A stretch of DNA of 64,000 nt from Carposina sasakii (Eukaryota > Arthropoda > Insecta > Lepidoptera > Carposinidae), in NCBI GenBank assembly GCA_014607495.2, contig CP053175.1, positions 4,588,001-4,652,000 on the forward strand, in the 5' to 3' direction. A program made the position numbers and the translations under genes. Below, piece by piece: positions 40,621-51,432 of the stretch. The notes beneath the pieces were generated by a model. The model saw nothing but the letters and a program-made list of their open reading frames with translations, ran no database searches and was not told the DNA's origin. Numbering within the stretch: the stretch's first letter is position 1; each line of letters opens with the position of its first letter.

Positions 40621-42570
40621 ACATGGTTGCGTTCCCAACAATGGGCTATTCAGAACTGCTGAAACACGAAGAAGAAACAAAGCCACTTTTGGCATAGCAA
40701 AGATTAATATGATAAACGGCACCTTGGTATTGCTGTAATGCCGTCAAGTCCGTGTAATAAATAAATAAATGATGAATGAATATGCTATTATTATAAATGT
40801 GAAAGTGTGTGTGTGTGTATGTTTGTCCGTCTTTCACGGCAAACCTACTAAACTGATTTGAATGAAATTTGGTACACAAATAATCTAGAGAGAAAGGAGA
40901 TAGGCTACTTTTTATTGCGGTAGGTGGCACCACTTCGCGATAATATTCGATTATTAACAAACGAAGTCGCGGTCAATAGCTAGTCATAGTTGTTTCTCTA
41001 ACTAATACTGATATGCTGATAATAAATAAACACAAGATTTTCTTATTTCATCATTTTAGTTTTCAGATATTCCAAACAAATAACGAAAAATTAGAGCAAA
41101 TGGAGGAACATAATTCCTATTTTATCAATTAAACTTTTATCTGAAAGCTAATGCTTGCAAAAATTCAGAACTCAAAGCCATTAAAAATTTTAAGTCAATA
41201 TTTAATTTAGTTATAAGCCAGATCGACAGTGAACTGCTTTTTAATTAACTGGTGCATAGTGCATAGTGGATTTGTAGATAGGAAAATAACAAAAATGATC
41301 TGTATTTTACCATGCAAAAATTTTGAAATCTTAGATTTTTTTCTTTCTATTCGATGTTTAACAAAACTAACTCCCAACTTTGGTAGCAGCGTAGGTATTT
41401 TGTATAAGTAGTGCTATTATAATATATACATGTGCTGTGGGGTAAGCACGAACCTTTTTACGCGGCGCGGCGTAACGCTAGCGAGTCACTAGCAAAATCT
41501 ATGTGATTCTAACGTTACGGACTATCGAGAGGTTCGTGCTTACCCCTATGATGCGGGGCTTTACTAAAAAAAACATCAGCGGCATCTCCTTCCAGGAGGT
41601 CTACTCTGAAGTGACGATAAACGAAGTATCGGCCGAATATCGAGGTGTTTCCTACTACGAACTTCCTTCGATCGGATCAGTCGCGCCGTTTTTTCATTCG
41701 GTCCGATCGAACTCTATTTGACAGGTATAAGGCTAGATAATAGAAAGCTTATTATATTAGTCAATGTGAATTATTCTCTATGGTTCCGAATGAATTGTGA
41801 ACTCAGATGAATGAATCCGAAGCAATTTTTTAGTAGGGTCAAAGGCTTCGATTCGGTCGGGCTTCGGTCGGACAGAAAGATTCGAAAGCGGCATTTCAGA
41901 GTAGATCCCCTGAAATCAAGGCTACAGACGATGAGCAAGAATGTTGTCACTCACCATGACCATCTGACCATGTTGAATGAATGAATGAATGAATGAATGA
42001 AAAGCTTTATTTGAGACAGAAACATAACAAAGAATAAAATAAAATATTTACATTACAGGAAGTATTCTGTCACAAACTCGGTCCCACTTCAGCTTACTGC
42101 TGGCTGTAACCTATGTTATACTAACCGTGGCTGTAGCATCTCCAACACAATCCTGCAGTCCTGGCTAACCCACTTTTGGGAACATTTTATTGTATCAGGC
42201 GTCACTTCTCGGAAGTTCAAATTTCCATAGAGGGTTCCCCCACCACCGGGCCCTACACCCTCCGCTGACCCTCGAATCTGCCGACTCATGATCACGAACA
42301 CAACTTCAGTCGTAACGAGTAGCCAGATCCAAGCACCTAGCATGCAACCATAAATATGTAGCTGCTAATCCGAAAACTAATTAAAATTGTTAATCGACAT
42401 ATGTTTCGCCGACACCCAACACGTTACGACTGTAGTATCTTGTGTTCGTGTGATCATCACGAACATCCGAGGCATCCGGGCAGATCCGAGGGTCAGCGGA
42501 GGGTGTAGGGCCCGGTGGTGGGCGAATCCTCGATGGCACTTAAAATATAACCTAGAATCACTATATTATA

Positions 42571-42589
42571 CTTTATTAGAACTATATTA
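42571..42589. other. 19-bp junction between the two giant palindromes
   Basis: ATTAGAACT occurs at 42575-42583 and again at 42586-42594, an 11-bp-period direct repeat. Its second copy runs into the edge of palindrome 2. Confidence 0.85.
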
Positions 42590-45500
42590 GAACTTTAGTT
42601 AAAATTGCATGATAATATTGCAAAGTTTAGAAAACTAAAACGTTTTGCGCTCGGAGCAAGAACGTAATAATAATTCACACACATTTTACCCGAAGCGCTC
42701 TGGCAGGAGGGTTATATTTGTACTTGTGTATATAAGTTTTAATGTGTGTATTTTCTTCGGCATCTTATGTAGGATTCTCGATCGAATCGATAGACGTTCG
42801 ACGTCGTAATATTTCTTCAGAAGTCTGACTAGAATACATCAGCTGCATCTCTATTCGTGCAAGTCGTTAGAATCGACTAAACTATACAATGCATCGAAGT
42901 ATTACATGTAATTTTTGTTTTACTTCAAATTTTGTAGGAATGGTAACAAAAACTAACACCTCTGTCACAAAAATGATTTTTTTTTAAATTTTTCATACAA
43001 AATCAGATCTTAAGTTTCTTATTACTTTCTTATCAAGAATACAAACATTTATTTTTAGCTAGCTCCATGTGACGGAATTCTTAATATAAACATTTAAAAA
43101 ATATTATCCAAAACCACTTTTGTCACGTTGTTGTTTCTTAAAACATAAAACTTTTTAATTGTATGAAAGTCTTTCATTAAAGTTACCTGAAAATCTGGTG
43201 AACAGCTTTATTGTATAGAATGTAATAATAGAAAACGCTATTTTTGTAAATATTACACTACACTACTTTGTATTTAAATTATAAGGGGGTCAAAATGTGA
43301 CCGACTGGTTAACGACGTGAAGGAGTGGTAAATAGTGATTACGTACAGAACAAAGTTCATCTTAAACAGTTTAATATTTAAAAAAAAACAATAGCTTTTA
43401 CTTCTGCAACGATTTTAGTGTTAAATTTGCTCTTTTCACGACACTGTCGTTGTTTCAGATTGTACCATTTTTTCATTTACTTGATGGTAACACGTCAAAT
43501 GAACAAAATAATCGACGATGTACTATTGTATTGATATAATATCCAACATAAGAAAATTTACAATTAACTAATATAAAAATGAATTAGGGCTCAACTTTCA
43601 TACAAAAACGACCACTCCGTCACGAGCTTTACCACTCTGTCACATTTTTTGTTACAGAGATGCTCCGTGACGGAGGTGTAAAATAGTAATGTTCGAGATT
43701 TTCAGCATTTACCTTATTATGATTTATACATAAAACTGGGCATTTATGAAATATTTATTAATAATAAATTAAATAATATTAAAATACAGAAATTACAAAA
43801 CCATTTGGAAGTAGTAACTTACGTGACAGAGCGGTCGCTTAATAAACCCACGCACCTCCTTTTACTGTTTGCAACCAATTTAATGGAGTTGGCGGCATGT
43901 AGGGACGCATAGCGTGGGTCCGGGCTCGAGGGGGACTATGCTCTCGTCTAGTGACTACGGTCAAAATTGCGATCGCATATTATTTTGTACCTTAAAATAA
44001 GTGACAGAAGGTAGCAACAAAAATCACATACGTCGGGAGACACCTAATGAAATATTTTTTATTTAATAAAACAAACATTAAAAAATATTACTTGTTATTA
44101 ATTTAATAACAACGGTTAAGTAGTACAGTAAATGTTTTCGGATAAAAGCTTTTAATATGATTTTTTTCAAAGAGAGCAGTTTGTTTAGATTAGTGGTCAC
44201 AGAGGGACACATTAATTTTGTATGTAAAACACCTACGTCACGCTTTTTGTATACTATGTCACAGTAATTTTGTAAAAAATATACTAATAATTAAAATCTA
44301 GATTTGAAGATATTATAATTGTTGCACTATCAAGTATATTTTTGTAAACAAAAAAAATTAAAATGTAGAATTTTGCAGCTATAACATTTTTTTGACGGAG
44401 AAGACACGTGATTGTCGATAAAATAGAAGAACGTCCCATTTACATCTGTCCCCGCTATGGTAAACGTTGCTGTGAGATCTCCTTCTCTTAGAGTTTAGAA
44501 TACCCAATTATTGGAAAATAGCGGTGTTTATGTACATATAAACACCGCTATTTTCCAATAATTGGGTATTCTAAACTCTAAGAGAAGGAGATCTCACAGC
44601 AACGTTTACCATAGCGGGGACAGATGTAAATGGGACGTTCTTCTATTTTATCGACAATCACGTGTCTTCTCCGTCAAAAAAATGTTATAGCTGCAAAATT
44701 CTACATTTTAATTTTTTTTGTTTACAAAAATATACTTGATAGTGCAACAATTATAATATCTTCAAATCTAGATTTTAATTATTAGTATATTTTTTACAAA
44801 ATTACTGTGACATAGTATACAAAAAGCGTGACGTAGGTGTTTTACATACAAAATTAATGTGTCCCTCTGTGACCACTAATCTAAACAAACTGCTCTCTTT
44901 GAAAAAAATTATATTAAAAGCTTTTATCCGAAAACATTTACTGTACTACTTAACCGTTGTTATTATATTATAAACAAGTAATATTTTTTAATGTTTGTTT
45001 TATTAAATAAAAAATATTTCATTAGGTGTCTCCCGACGTATGTGATTTTTGTTGCTACCTTCTGTCACTTATTTTAAGGTACAAAATAATATGCGATCGC
45101 AATTTTGACCGTAGTCACTAGACGAGAGCATAGTCCCCCTCGAGCCCGGACCCACGCTATGCGTCCCTACATGCCGCCAACTCCATTAAATTGGTTGCAA
45201 ACAGTAAAAGGAGGTGCGTGGGTTTATTAAGCGACCGCTCTGTCACGTAAGTTACTACTTCCAAATGGTTTTGTAATTTCTGTATTTTAATATTATTTAA
45301 TTTATTATTAATAAATATTTCATAAATGCCCAGTTTTATGTATAAATCATAATAAGGTAAATGCTGAAAATCTCGAACATTACTATTTTACACCTCCGTC
45401 ACGGAGCATCTCTGTAACAAAAAATGTGACAGAGTGGTAAAGCTCGTGACGGAGTGGTCGTTTTTGTATGAAAGTTGAGCCCTAATTCATTTTTATATTA

Positions 45501-46478
45501 GTTAATTGTAAATTTTCTTATGTTGGATATTATATCAATACAATAGTACATCGTCGATTATTTTGTTCATTTGACGTGTTACCATCAAGTAAATGAAAAA
45601 ATGGTACAATCTGAAACAACGACAGTGTCGTGAAAAGAGCAAATTTAACACTAAAATCGTTGCAGAAGTAAAAGCTATTGTTTTTTTTAAATATTAAACT
45701 GTTTAAGATGAACTTTGTTCTGTACGTAATCACTATTTACCACTCCTTCACGTCGTTAACCAGTCGGTCACATTTTGACCCCCTTATAATTTAAATACAA
45801 AGTAGTGTAGTGTAATATTTACAAAAATAGCGTTTTCTATTATTACATTCTATACAATAAAGCTGTTCACCAGATTTTCAGGTAACTTTAATGAAAGACT
45901 TTCATACAATTAAAAAGTTTTATGTTTTAAGAAACAACAACGTGACAAAAGTGGTTTTGGATAATATTTTTTAAATGTTTATATTAAGAATTCCGTCACA
46001 TGGAGCTAGCTAAAAATAAATGTTTGTATTCTTGATAAGAAAGTAATAAGAAACTTAAGATCTGATTTTGTATGAAAAATTTAAAAAAAAATCATTTTTG
46101 TGACAGAGGTGTTAGTTTTTGTTACCATTCCTACAAAATTTGAAGTAAAACAAAAATTACATGTAATACTTCGATGCATTGTATAGTTTAGTCGATTCTA
46201 ACGACTTGCACGAATAGAGATGCAGCTGATGTATTCTAGTCAGACTTCTGAAGAAATATTACGACGTCGAACGTCTATCGATTCGATCGAGAATCCTACA
46301 TAAGATGCCGAAGAAAATACACACATTAAAACTTATATACACAAGTACAAATATAACCCTCCTGCCAGAGCGCTTCGGGTAAAATGTGTGTGAATTATTA
46401 TTACGTTCTTGCTCCGAGCGCAAAACGTTTTAGTTTTCTAAACTTTGCAATATTATCATGCAATTTTAACTAAAGTTC
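42590..46478. repeat. Giant palindrome 2: 3.9 kb, near-perfect, 8-bp spacer
   Basis: The arms are 42590-44530 and 44539-46478. The centre is GCGGTGTTTA, spacer TGTACATA, then TAAACACCGC. The outer edges are GAACTTTAGTTAAAATTGCA and its complement. In the parts I compared, only rare differences appear (for example near 44100 against 44965, and 44160 against 44910). Each arm carries a family G copy split by about 1.5 kb of unique AT-rich DNA with repeated GTGAC-GAG-GG words. No coding frame is supported. The flanks beyond the edges differ, with no obvious target duplication. Confidence 0.95.
42828..44500 (+). repeat. Family G copy split by 1.5-kb AT-rich DNA (left arm)
   Basis: CTAGAATACATCAGCTGCAT with ATTCGTGCAAGTCGTTAGAA (to about 42890) is the start of G. 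CATTTACATCTGTCCCCGCT and ATGGTAAACGTTGCTGTGAG (about 44437-44485) resume it. The intervening sequence is not a family recognised elsewhere in the window. The mirror copy occupies the right arm. Confidence 0.7.
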
Positions 46479-46660
46479 CATAGCACAAACCATTGAGTGA
46501 ATGATTTAGAAGGTCTAACCTTTAATTTAATGGTCAATATAACCATCGACGTACCCTTTGAAGGGCAAACTATCGCGTGTATTTATAAAATTGATGCTCT
46601 TATCTTTGAGATGCTATCTACGATGTACTATTGGAATCGATATATGCAAAATACCTAAAG
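46479..46660. other. No recognised feature
   Basis: Short unique interval between palindrome 2 and the 3' end of the LINE. Confidence 0.4.
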
Positions 46661-46986
46661 CATAATAATAATAATAATAATTTATTTTACAAAACACAAT
46701 TGTACAATAAGCGCACTGAGATTAATATAAGTTGAGTTATAATAAATAACAGTGACAATATGCGCGGTAGAAACGCTGCTGTCTACCTAGGATTTAACCT
46801 GTTCTTGTAGACATCAGTGCCCTCCTCGACATTTATGAATACATAGTATATAAAACAATAAGTACTTAAGTGCACCAAATATGCTCTACAAGACTGTTTT
46901 ATCTAAAAACAGCTTAGAGAAAGAAATAACATTATTAAATCTTAACCTAACAGAAATACATGCACACCAAACCAACTTATCCTAAC

Positions 46987-46990
46987 ACCA

Positions 46991-47039
<49 letters not shown>

Positions 47040-47045
47040 GTGTGC
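46987..47045. repeat. (GT)n microsatellite
   Basis: A near-perfect GTGTGT run with one GTGCGT interruption near its end. It lies in the 3' UTR of the LINE. Confidence 0.95.
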
Positions 47046-47074
47046 ATTTGAGGGTATGAGTCATTATTATAATA

Positions 47075-47743
47075 TTATCTTACTACTCTCAATAGAGCTT
47101 CCGTTTGTTCATAAGTAAGGTTCTGAAGAAATTTTGAAACTGTCTTTTTGCATAGGTAATATTTTAAGGGTTGCAAGTTAAGTTCTTTATTTAGTTTATT
47201 ATAGAGGTAACCTCCCAGAAAATATTCACTTCCTTGACTGGCGACACATCTAAGGTAAGGAGTTTTAAAAAGTCTACCTCGTCTTCGAATGTCATTTCGG
47301 TCACTATCTAATGATCCAGCCTCTCTGTGCTTCCTAAGAACGACATTGAGAATAAAGAGTTGCCTCACCGTCAGTACCAGCGCTCTTCCATATAGTGATG
47401 AAGTCGGGAAAAGATATGGCAGTGCTAGGCTGACTTTGAGAACAGCTCTCTGTGCCATCTCAAGTGGAAGCATATGCGTCATACAGGTACCCCCCCACAC
47501 ATTTATACAGTATTGCAGAAGAGGCTGACATAGGGTGAAGTAAATCATTCGTGTAATTTTTGGGTCTGCAACGTTTCTCATGGTTCTAAAAACAGCCATC
47601 AACTTGCGAATCCTGTTAGCCTGTGACTGTAAGTGTGATTGGAAAGTAAGTTTGTTGTCAATTACAACGCCAAGATACCTAATCTCAGCAATAGGATCCT
47701 TTTGGAGTATGTGATCAATCCAGTTCCACTTGTCGTGTTTGTA
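47075..47743 (-). pseudogene. LINE reverse-transcriptase C-terminal ORF, open 222 codons
   Basis: The minus frame has a stop at 47744-47746 and is then open to the terminator at 47075. IRYLGVVIDNKLTF (near 47690-47640) is the conserved (Y)LGVxID block just after the polymerase palm of non-LTR reverse transcriptases. MIYFTLCQPLLQYCINVWGG is the following conserved region (A..Y/H.L.YG...WG), then a basic tail. The catalytic YADD motif lies upstream and is missing. The enzyme would copy LINE RNA at a nicked target; this copy cannot. The absence of stops over 222 codons suggests a young insertion. It is the longest open frame in the window. ATG context is irrelevant, since the start is a truncation point. 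Confidence 0.88.
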
Positions 47744-49329
47744 TCATAGTTGTGTGAGTCTTTTGTGTATCAAACCCATTGTATACTCTTTGTTTTCTGA
47801 AATAAATGTATTATATTTAATTATGGTAAACCTGTGTGCGATAAATTGAACGCATACAAAATGTTTGTGCGCAGAGGTACAGAGTGTAATCAAATGTCGC
47901 GACTCTAAGACACTCGTGATAATTATGTGTACCTACACTAATGTCAACAGCTGGAGTGTATATTGCATTTATGAAACAAATATATAGAGGAGGTGTGATA
48001 ATATAGCTATGCCGTCAATGTGGTCTTGTGGTTTGTCCATAGCCCGAATTTCCTCCAGTATTAAGTACCTACGCCTATGTGGTAGTGTATCCTCTAGCTT
48101 TAAGTATCTACGTTATTACATTTATATATTTTTAACACTAGTGATCTCTCAGAAGCTTTGTTTGCTTCAATCTCATCGTAGTCTCATTTAAACCTTCCAT
48201 GTCACATTATGTAAATTTTAAATAAGTATGACATGAAACTCGCTAAGTCTATAAAAACATTATAAAAGATTAATAAGTATAAGATTATTCTAATGCTCTT
48301 AAAGACGGTTCTAAATATATTTAGGTAGCATTAAGTATGAAAGTTTTCTCAATAATAATAGTAAGAACCACAGGCCTTTTACGGTAGTCCTCATTTTTCA
48401 CGTCATTCTTGTAACTAAGATGCTATTTTCTACGTGGTTAGTACACCTCCTCTTTATATTTGCTCCATGACTACATTACAGATTAATGCGTGTAATTTAC
48501 TTGCAAGTAATCTAAATTCGGTAGTAGATCAGCTCTCGCCGATAATGCGTTTTAGGGTGTAATCGTAAATTCCGATTCGGAATGCTATTCTAAAGCTGAA
48601 GTAGGTTCTTCTAATGAGCATGATGTTTATTGATAGGTATTTTTATGGACTGACACTTTTTACATAGTAAGTAGGTACATGCGTTAATGCTAAGATAATG
48701 TCCAATAAGTATAAAAGTTCTCCCATTGAGTGATTATTACTATTTGTCTGTACTCGCAGTCGCATTGGAGGCTTTTGCTGGTGGTCGATTTTCAGCAGTG
48801 GACCTAATGAGTAAAATGATGACCTGTTTTAGCACCGCTTCTGGCAATAATTAGGTAATTCTATTCTTTTCTAGATTTAAGTTGAATCGAGAAGTAGCAC
48901 ACATAACTGACCTTTCTTATTACAAAAAGCAAGATGGTATGTATGTGGAAATTATAAAGTATTTCTATACTTATGGATAAAGTTGAAACTTTTACGTGTT
49001 TGTTGCAAGTGAGCCTCAGAAAACAAAGTTATGCCAAAAAATATCCGAACAACATACAAAAAATCCATGAAATAAAACAGCCTCTAATTCCTGTCGGATA
49101 AATAATCCCATCTGTGCAACATCCGGTCGGTATTCACGCGGCTCCGAAAGGAAATCACCGACCGAACCTACTCGCTCGAATATACGGTATTTTTTAAAGA
49201 GCTCTTTGTTATTTTAAATTAGATTATACCGGTTTTTGTGTATATGCAGTGTATGGTTATCTTTATCTAATAAAATCACAGTTGTAATAGGATCATGTAG
49301 GTATCAGTATCTACTGTATATACCTACAT
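47744..49329. other. 1.6-kb stretch, no recognised feature
   Basis: Unique-looking. The ORF at 48009-48191 has no motif. GAGCTCTTTGTTATTTTAAA and other sequence around 49190 is not a known repeat here. Confidence 0.4.
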
Positions 49330-49528
49330 ACGGCGCTGCTGTGTTCTAGAACTGGAAAGGGGGTATTCCCCATCCAGTCACTACCAGCCGTCCTCTTTAA
49401 GTCATCGGTCCATCTGGCCGGAGGGCGCCCCACGCTACGCTTGCCGAGGCGCGGTTTCCATTCGAGAACCCGTTTACTCCACCGTCCATCGGTTCTACGA
49501 CAGATGTGGCCTGCCCACTGCCACTTCT
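49330..49528 (-). pseudogene. RTE LINE C-terminal fragment, frame intact
   Basis: The minus strand is open throughout, about 62 codons. It reads WAGHICRRTDGRWSKRVLEW, KPRLGKRSVGRPPARWTDDL and KRTAGSDWM, then diverges (GNTPFPVLEHSS). It is the best-preserved version of the RRTDGRW...GRPPARWTDDL tail in the window. Neither the polymerase domain nor the WTAIG end is present. Family G sequence starts directly after it. Confidence 0.85.
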
Positions 49529-49529
49529 C

Positions 49530-49578
49530 GGAAGGATATGCAGATGATGTATTCTAGTGAAACCCCGTATCTGTACAT
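49530..49578 (-). repeat. Family G end fragment
   Basis: GGAAGGATATGCAGATGATG, TATTCTAGTGAAACCCCGTA and TCTGTAC are the end of a minus-sense G copy. Confidence 0.7.
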
Positions 49579-49623
49579 CTAATGCATTTACTATAGTCTA
49601 CTACATCTGCTATCTACATCTTC

Positions 49624-49886
49624 TATGCTGCTCTGGGAGTGAAAAAAAAACGTATAATACTATAGCTGCTTCTCTTCCCGGGCATACTGTACAAGTCAGT
49701 AGAAGGACAAGAGGGTCTTGGTGTTTTGTAGGCGATGGGCTGACCGCCTATCACTACTAACCGAACTTGTACATCTCAACTATACCCTCAAAATTGGTCA
49801 GAAGTGACACCATGTGGTTCTACCGGCCCTTGGTGCTCTGCCTACCCCGTAAGAGATAAAGGCGTGATTATGTGTATGTATGTATT
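49624..49886 (+). mobile_element. Full-length family C retroposon
   Basis: CTATGCTGCTCTGGGAGTGA to GGCGTGATTATGTGTATGTA, with all landmarks. TACATCT occurs just before the start and just after the tail, a likely short target duplication. Confidence 0.85.
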
Positions 49887-49899
49887 ACATCTATATCCA

Positions 49900-50284
49900 C
49901 ATAAAGTGTATAGGATGGTTACCAAAATAGAAAATTGTTCTGAAAGTCCTTGCATTGCGCCTTCGAATCTATGGTTCTGACAACACTCGGAAAACAAATT
50001 GGAGTCAGGAATAGTAAACATTTATGAAGTTTTAACGCGATTCATAATCGGAGCACGTTTCGTTTCGCTGAAATAACAATCCTCTTGTAGAATTAAAATG
50101 GTTCGTGTCAGATGAATATTTATACTTACTTCCCAGGGAATGTCGTGAAAAATTGTGCATGTATCAGAGTCGTCAACATTTCGTTTAGATAAACATTAAT
50201 TCTATCAACTTAAATTAATACGTTAATATTCTAAGTAAATATCACCCTCACAATACTGGCTAAACACATGCTTCGGGGAGGTAG
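49900..50284. other. No recognised feature
   Basis: Unique-looking AT-rich DNA. Confidence 0.4.
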
Positions 50285-50450
50285 GTCTCCCTCAGAGCAG
50301 GCGCCAATGCTACTGCCATAGGAGGGTTTTTGCCCATAGACACCACGCTGGGCAGGCGGGTTGGTAACCACAGCGTTTCACATCACGACTGGAGATGTCT
50401 GTAGTCATGAGTTGTCAGATTCGAGGGTGAAAGATATAGGGCTAACCACA
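50285..50450 (-). repeat. Family D fragment joined to a J trace
   Basis: GGTAGGTCTCCCTCAGAGCA, CTACTGCCATAGGAGGGTTT and GACACCACGCTGGGCAGGCG (to about 50375) are D. AGTTGTCAGATTCGAGGGTG and ATAGGGCTA (to about 50441) recall family J. Confidence 0.65.
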
Positions 50451-50934
50451 GTTGGGAATTATTAACCAAGATAATGGTCCAATATACCTACCTAATCTAG
50501 TTACAACAATGTTCATCATATCTGATGCGGGCTGTGTTTCACCACAGCCGCATTACACGAATCGCATTCAATGTAACATGACCCTTAATACAATTAGTAA
50601 TGGATAGGAGAGAAATACATAACATACCAACAAATGTACTTAACATTATACAGCTGTAAGCGCTAGAGCCTTGTCTGTTATATGTTAGTACGTATCTATT
50701 GCAAAAACCTACACCAACCTTAAAATAAAACCACATAAACTTCTTCCATTTCCGTAATACAACCGTGCCAGCTAAATCAGATTTCCGACTTGAAAATGTA
50801 TATTTTTGCCGTAGGTAGGAACTCCATAAAATACTTTGCGTAAATAAACCTCAATTACCACAGTTGTTAGATAAGGCGATAAGGCGTATATCCTAGTGGC
50901 CATGTATGAAAAAACTATATACGAGTATAAGGTC

Positions 50935-51180
50935 TATCCGAAATTAGTGATTTGCTTTTGACATGAAACTAGGTACGTAAAAAGAAACAACTTTCATTAT
51001 GGGACCAACTCCGAAATATTGAAAAAATCAGCTGTTCCATACATTCTTGAATGATTACTAAACTGAAATGTATGGAACAACTGTTTTTTTTTCACTATTG
51101 CGGAGTTGGTCCCATATTGAAAGTTGTTCCTATTTACCTACCTAGTTTCGTGTAAAAATAAATCACTAATTTCGGAAAGT
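50935..51180. mobile_element. Foldback MITE, copy 1
   Basis: Arms of about 100 bp: ATCCGAAATTAGTGATTTGC, GAAACTAGGTACGTAAAAAG, GGGACCAACTCCGAAATATT and CAGCTGTTCCATACATTC. These are mirrored by GAATGTATGG-like, GCGGAGTTGGTCCCATATTG, ACCTACCTAGTTTCGTG and AATCACTAATTTCGG. The loop is about 20 bp near 51045-51065. The second copy is at 58140. Confidence 0.85.
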
Positions 51181-51259
51181 TTTATATTAAGTTTTTGTTT
51201 GTTTTCTTAATTAATTCGACAAATTCATTAAATTGATACCTATATTTACCTTACAAATA

Positions 51260-51430
51260 AATCCTACAGCGAGGTTTAACATAGCGGCACTAGATATAAT
51301 AGATTCAATAACAAGTTTCTGCCTCATGTGGCCTGAGAGAACGGCCTGTATGTTTTCGTCGACTGTTACGCCATGCACGGAAGGAGATGCAGCTAATGTA
51401 TTCTAGTAAATCTCCGCATTAGAACAGGCT
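51260..51430 (-). repeat. Family G repeat
   Basis: CAGCGAGGTTTAACATAGCG, GTGGCCTGAGAGAACGGCCT, GCCATGCACGGAAGGAGATG, CAGCTAATGTATTCTAGTAA and ATCTCCGCATTAGAACAGG. Confidence 0.8.
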
Positions 51431-51432
51431 TG

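Larger units (their letters stand above)
34556..42570. repeat. Giant palindrome 1: 8.0 kb, ~4-kb arms, 38-bp spacer
   Basis: The left arm is 34556-38572 and the right arm 38611-42570, reverse complements of each other. The outer edges match from TATAATATAGTGATT (34556) to its complement ending at 42570. The centre is GAAACACTGGCTAGGGTAAC (38553-38572) facing its complement (38611-38630). The arms contain the same repeats in mirror order: a J foldback, a 318-bp TIR element, G, LINE end, SINE B, H, a K MITE, G and H. They are not identical. The left arm has about 250 bp extra near 35600-35870. The right arm has about 310 bp extra at about 40483-40800. Single-base changes are scattered throughout. 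Confidence 0.95.
46661..47743 (-). mobile_element. 5'-truncated LINE with (ATT)n tail
   Basis: On the minus strand it starts in the reverse-transcriptase ORF near 47743 and stops coding at 47075. It continues through a 3' UTR with a (TG)n tract and ends in AAAATAAATTATTATTATTA at about 46680-46661. A trinucleotide tail and single 3' UTR fit I/Jockey/CR1-group LINEs rather than RTE. Sequence upstream of 47743 (VYNGFDTQKTHTTM in another frame) was not identified. Confidence 0.82.

Noticed and set aside
34556..42570. Sequencing hairpin (missed adapter) as full explanation of palindrome 1
   Set aside because: Such artefacts give identical arms, whereas these arms have large, separate indels. A haplotype mis-join is not excluded.
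34556..46478. W-chromosome ampliconic palindromes
   Set aside because: Palindromes and gene poverty would fit a sex chromosome, but nothing in the sequence shows linkage. Not claimed.
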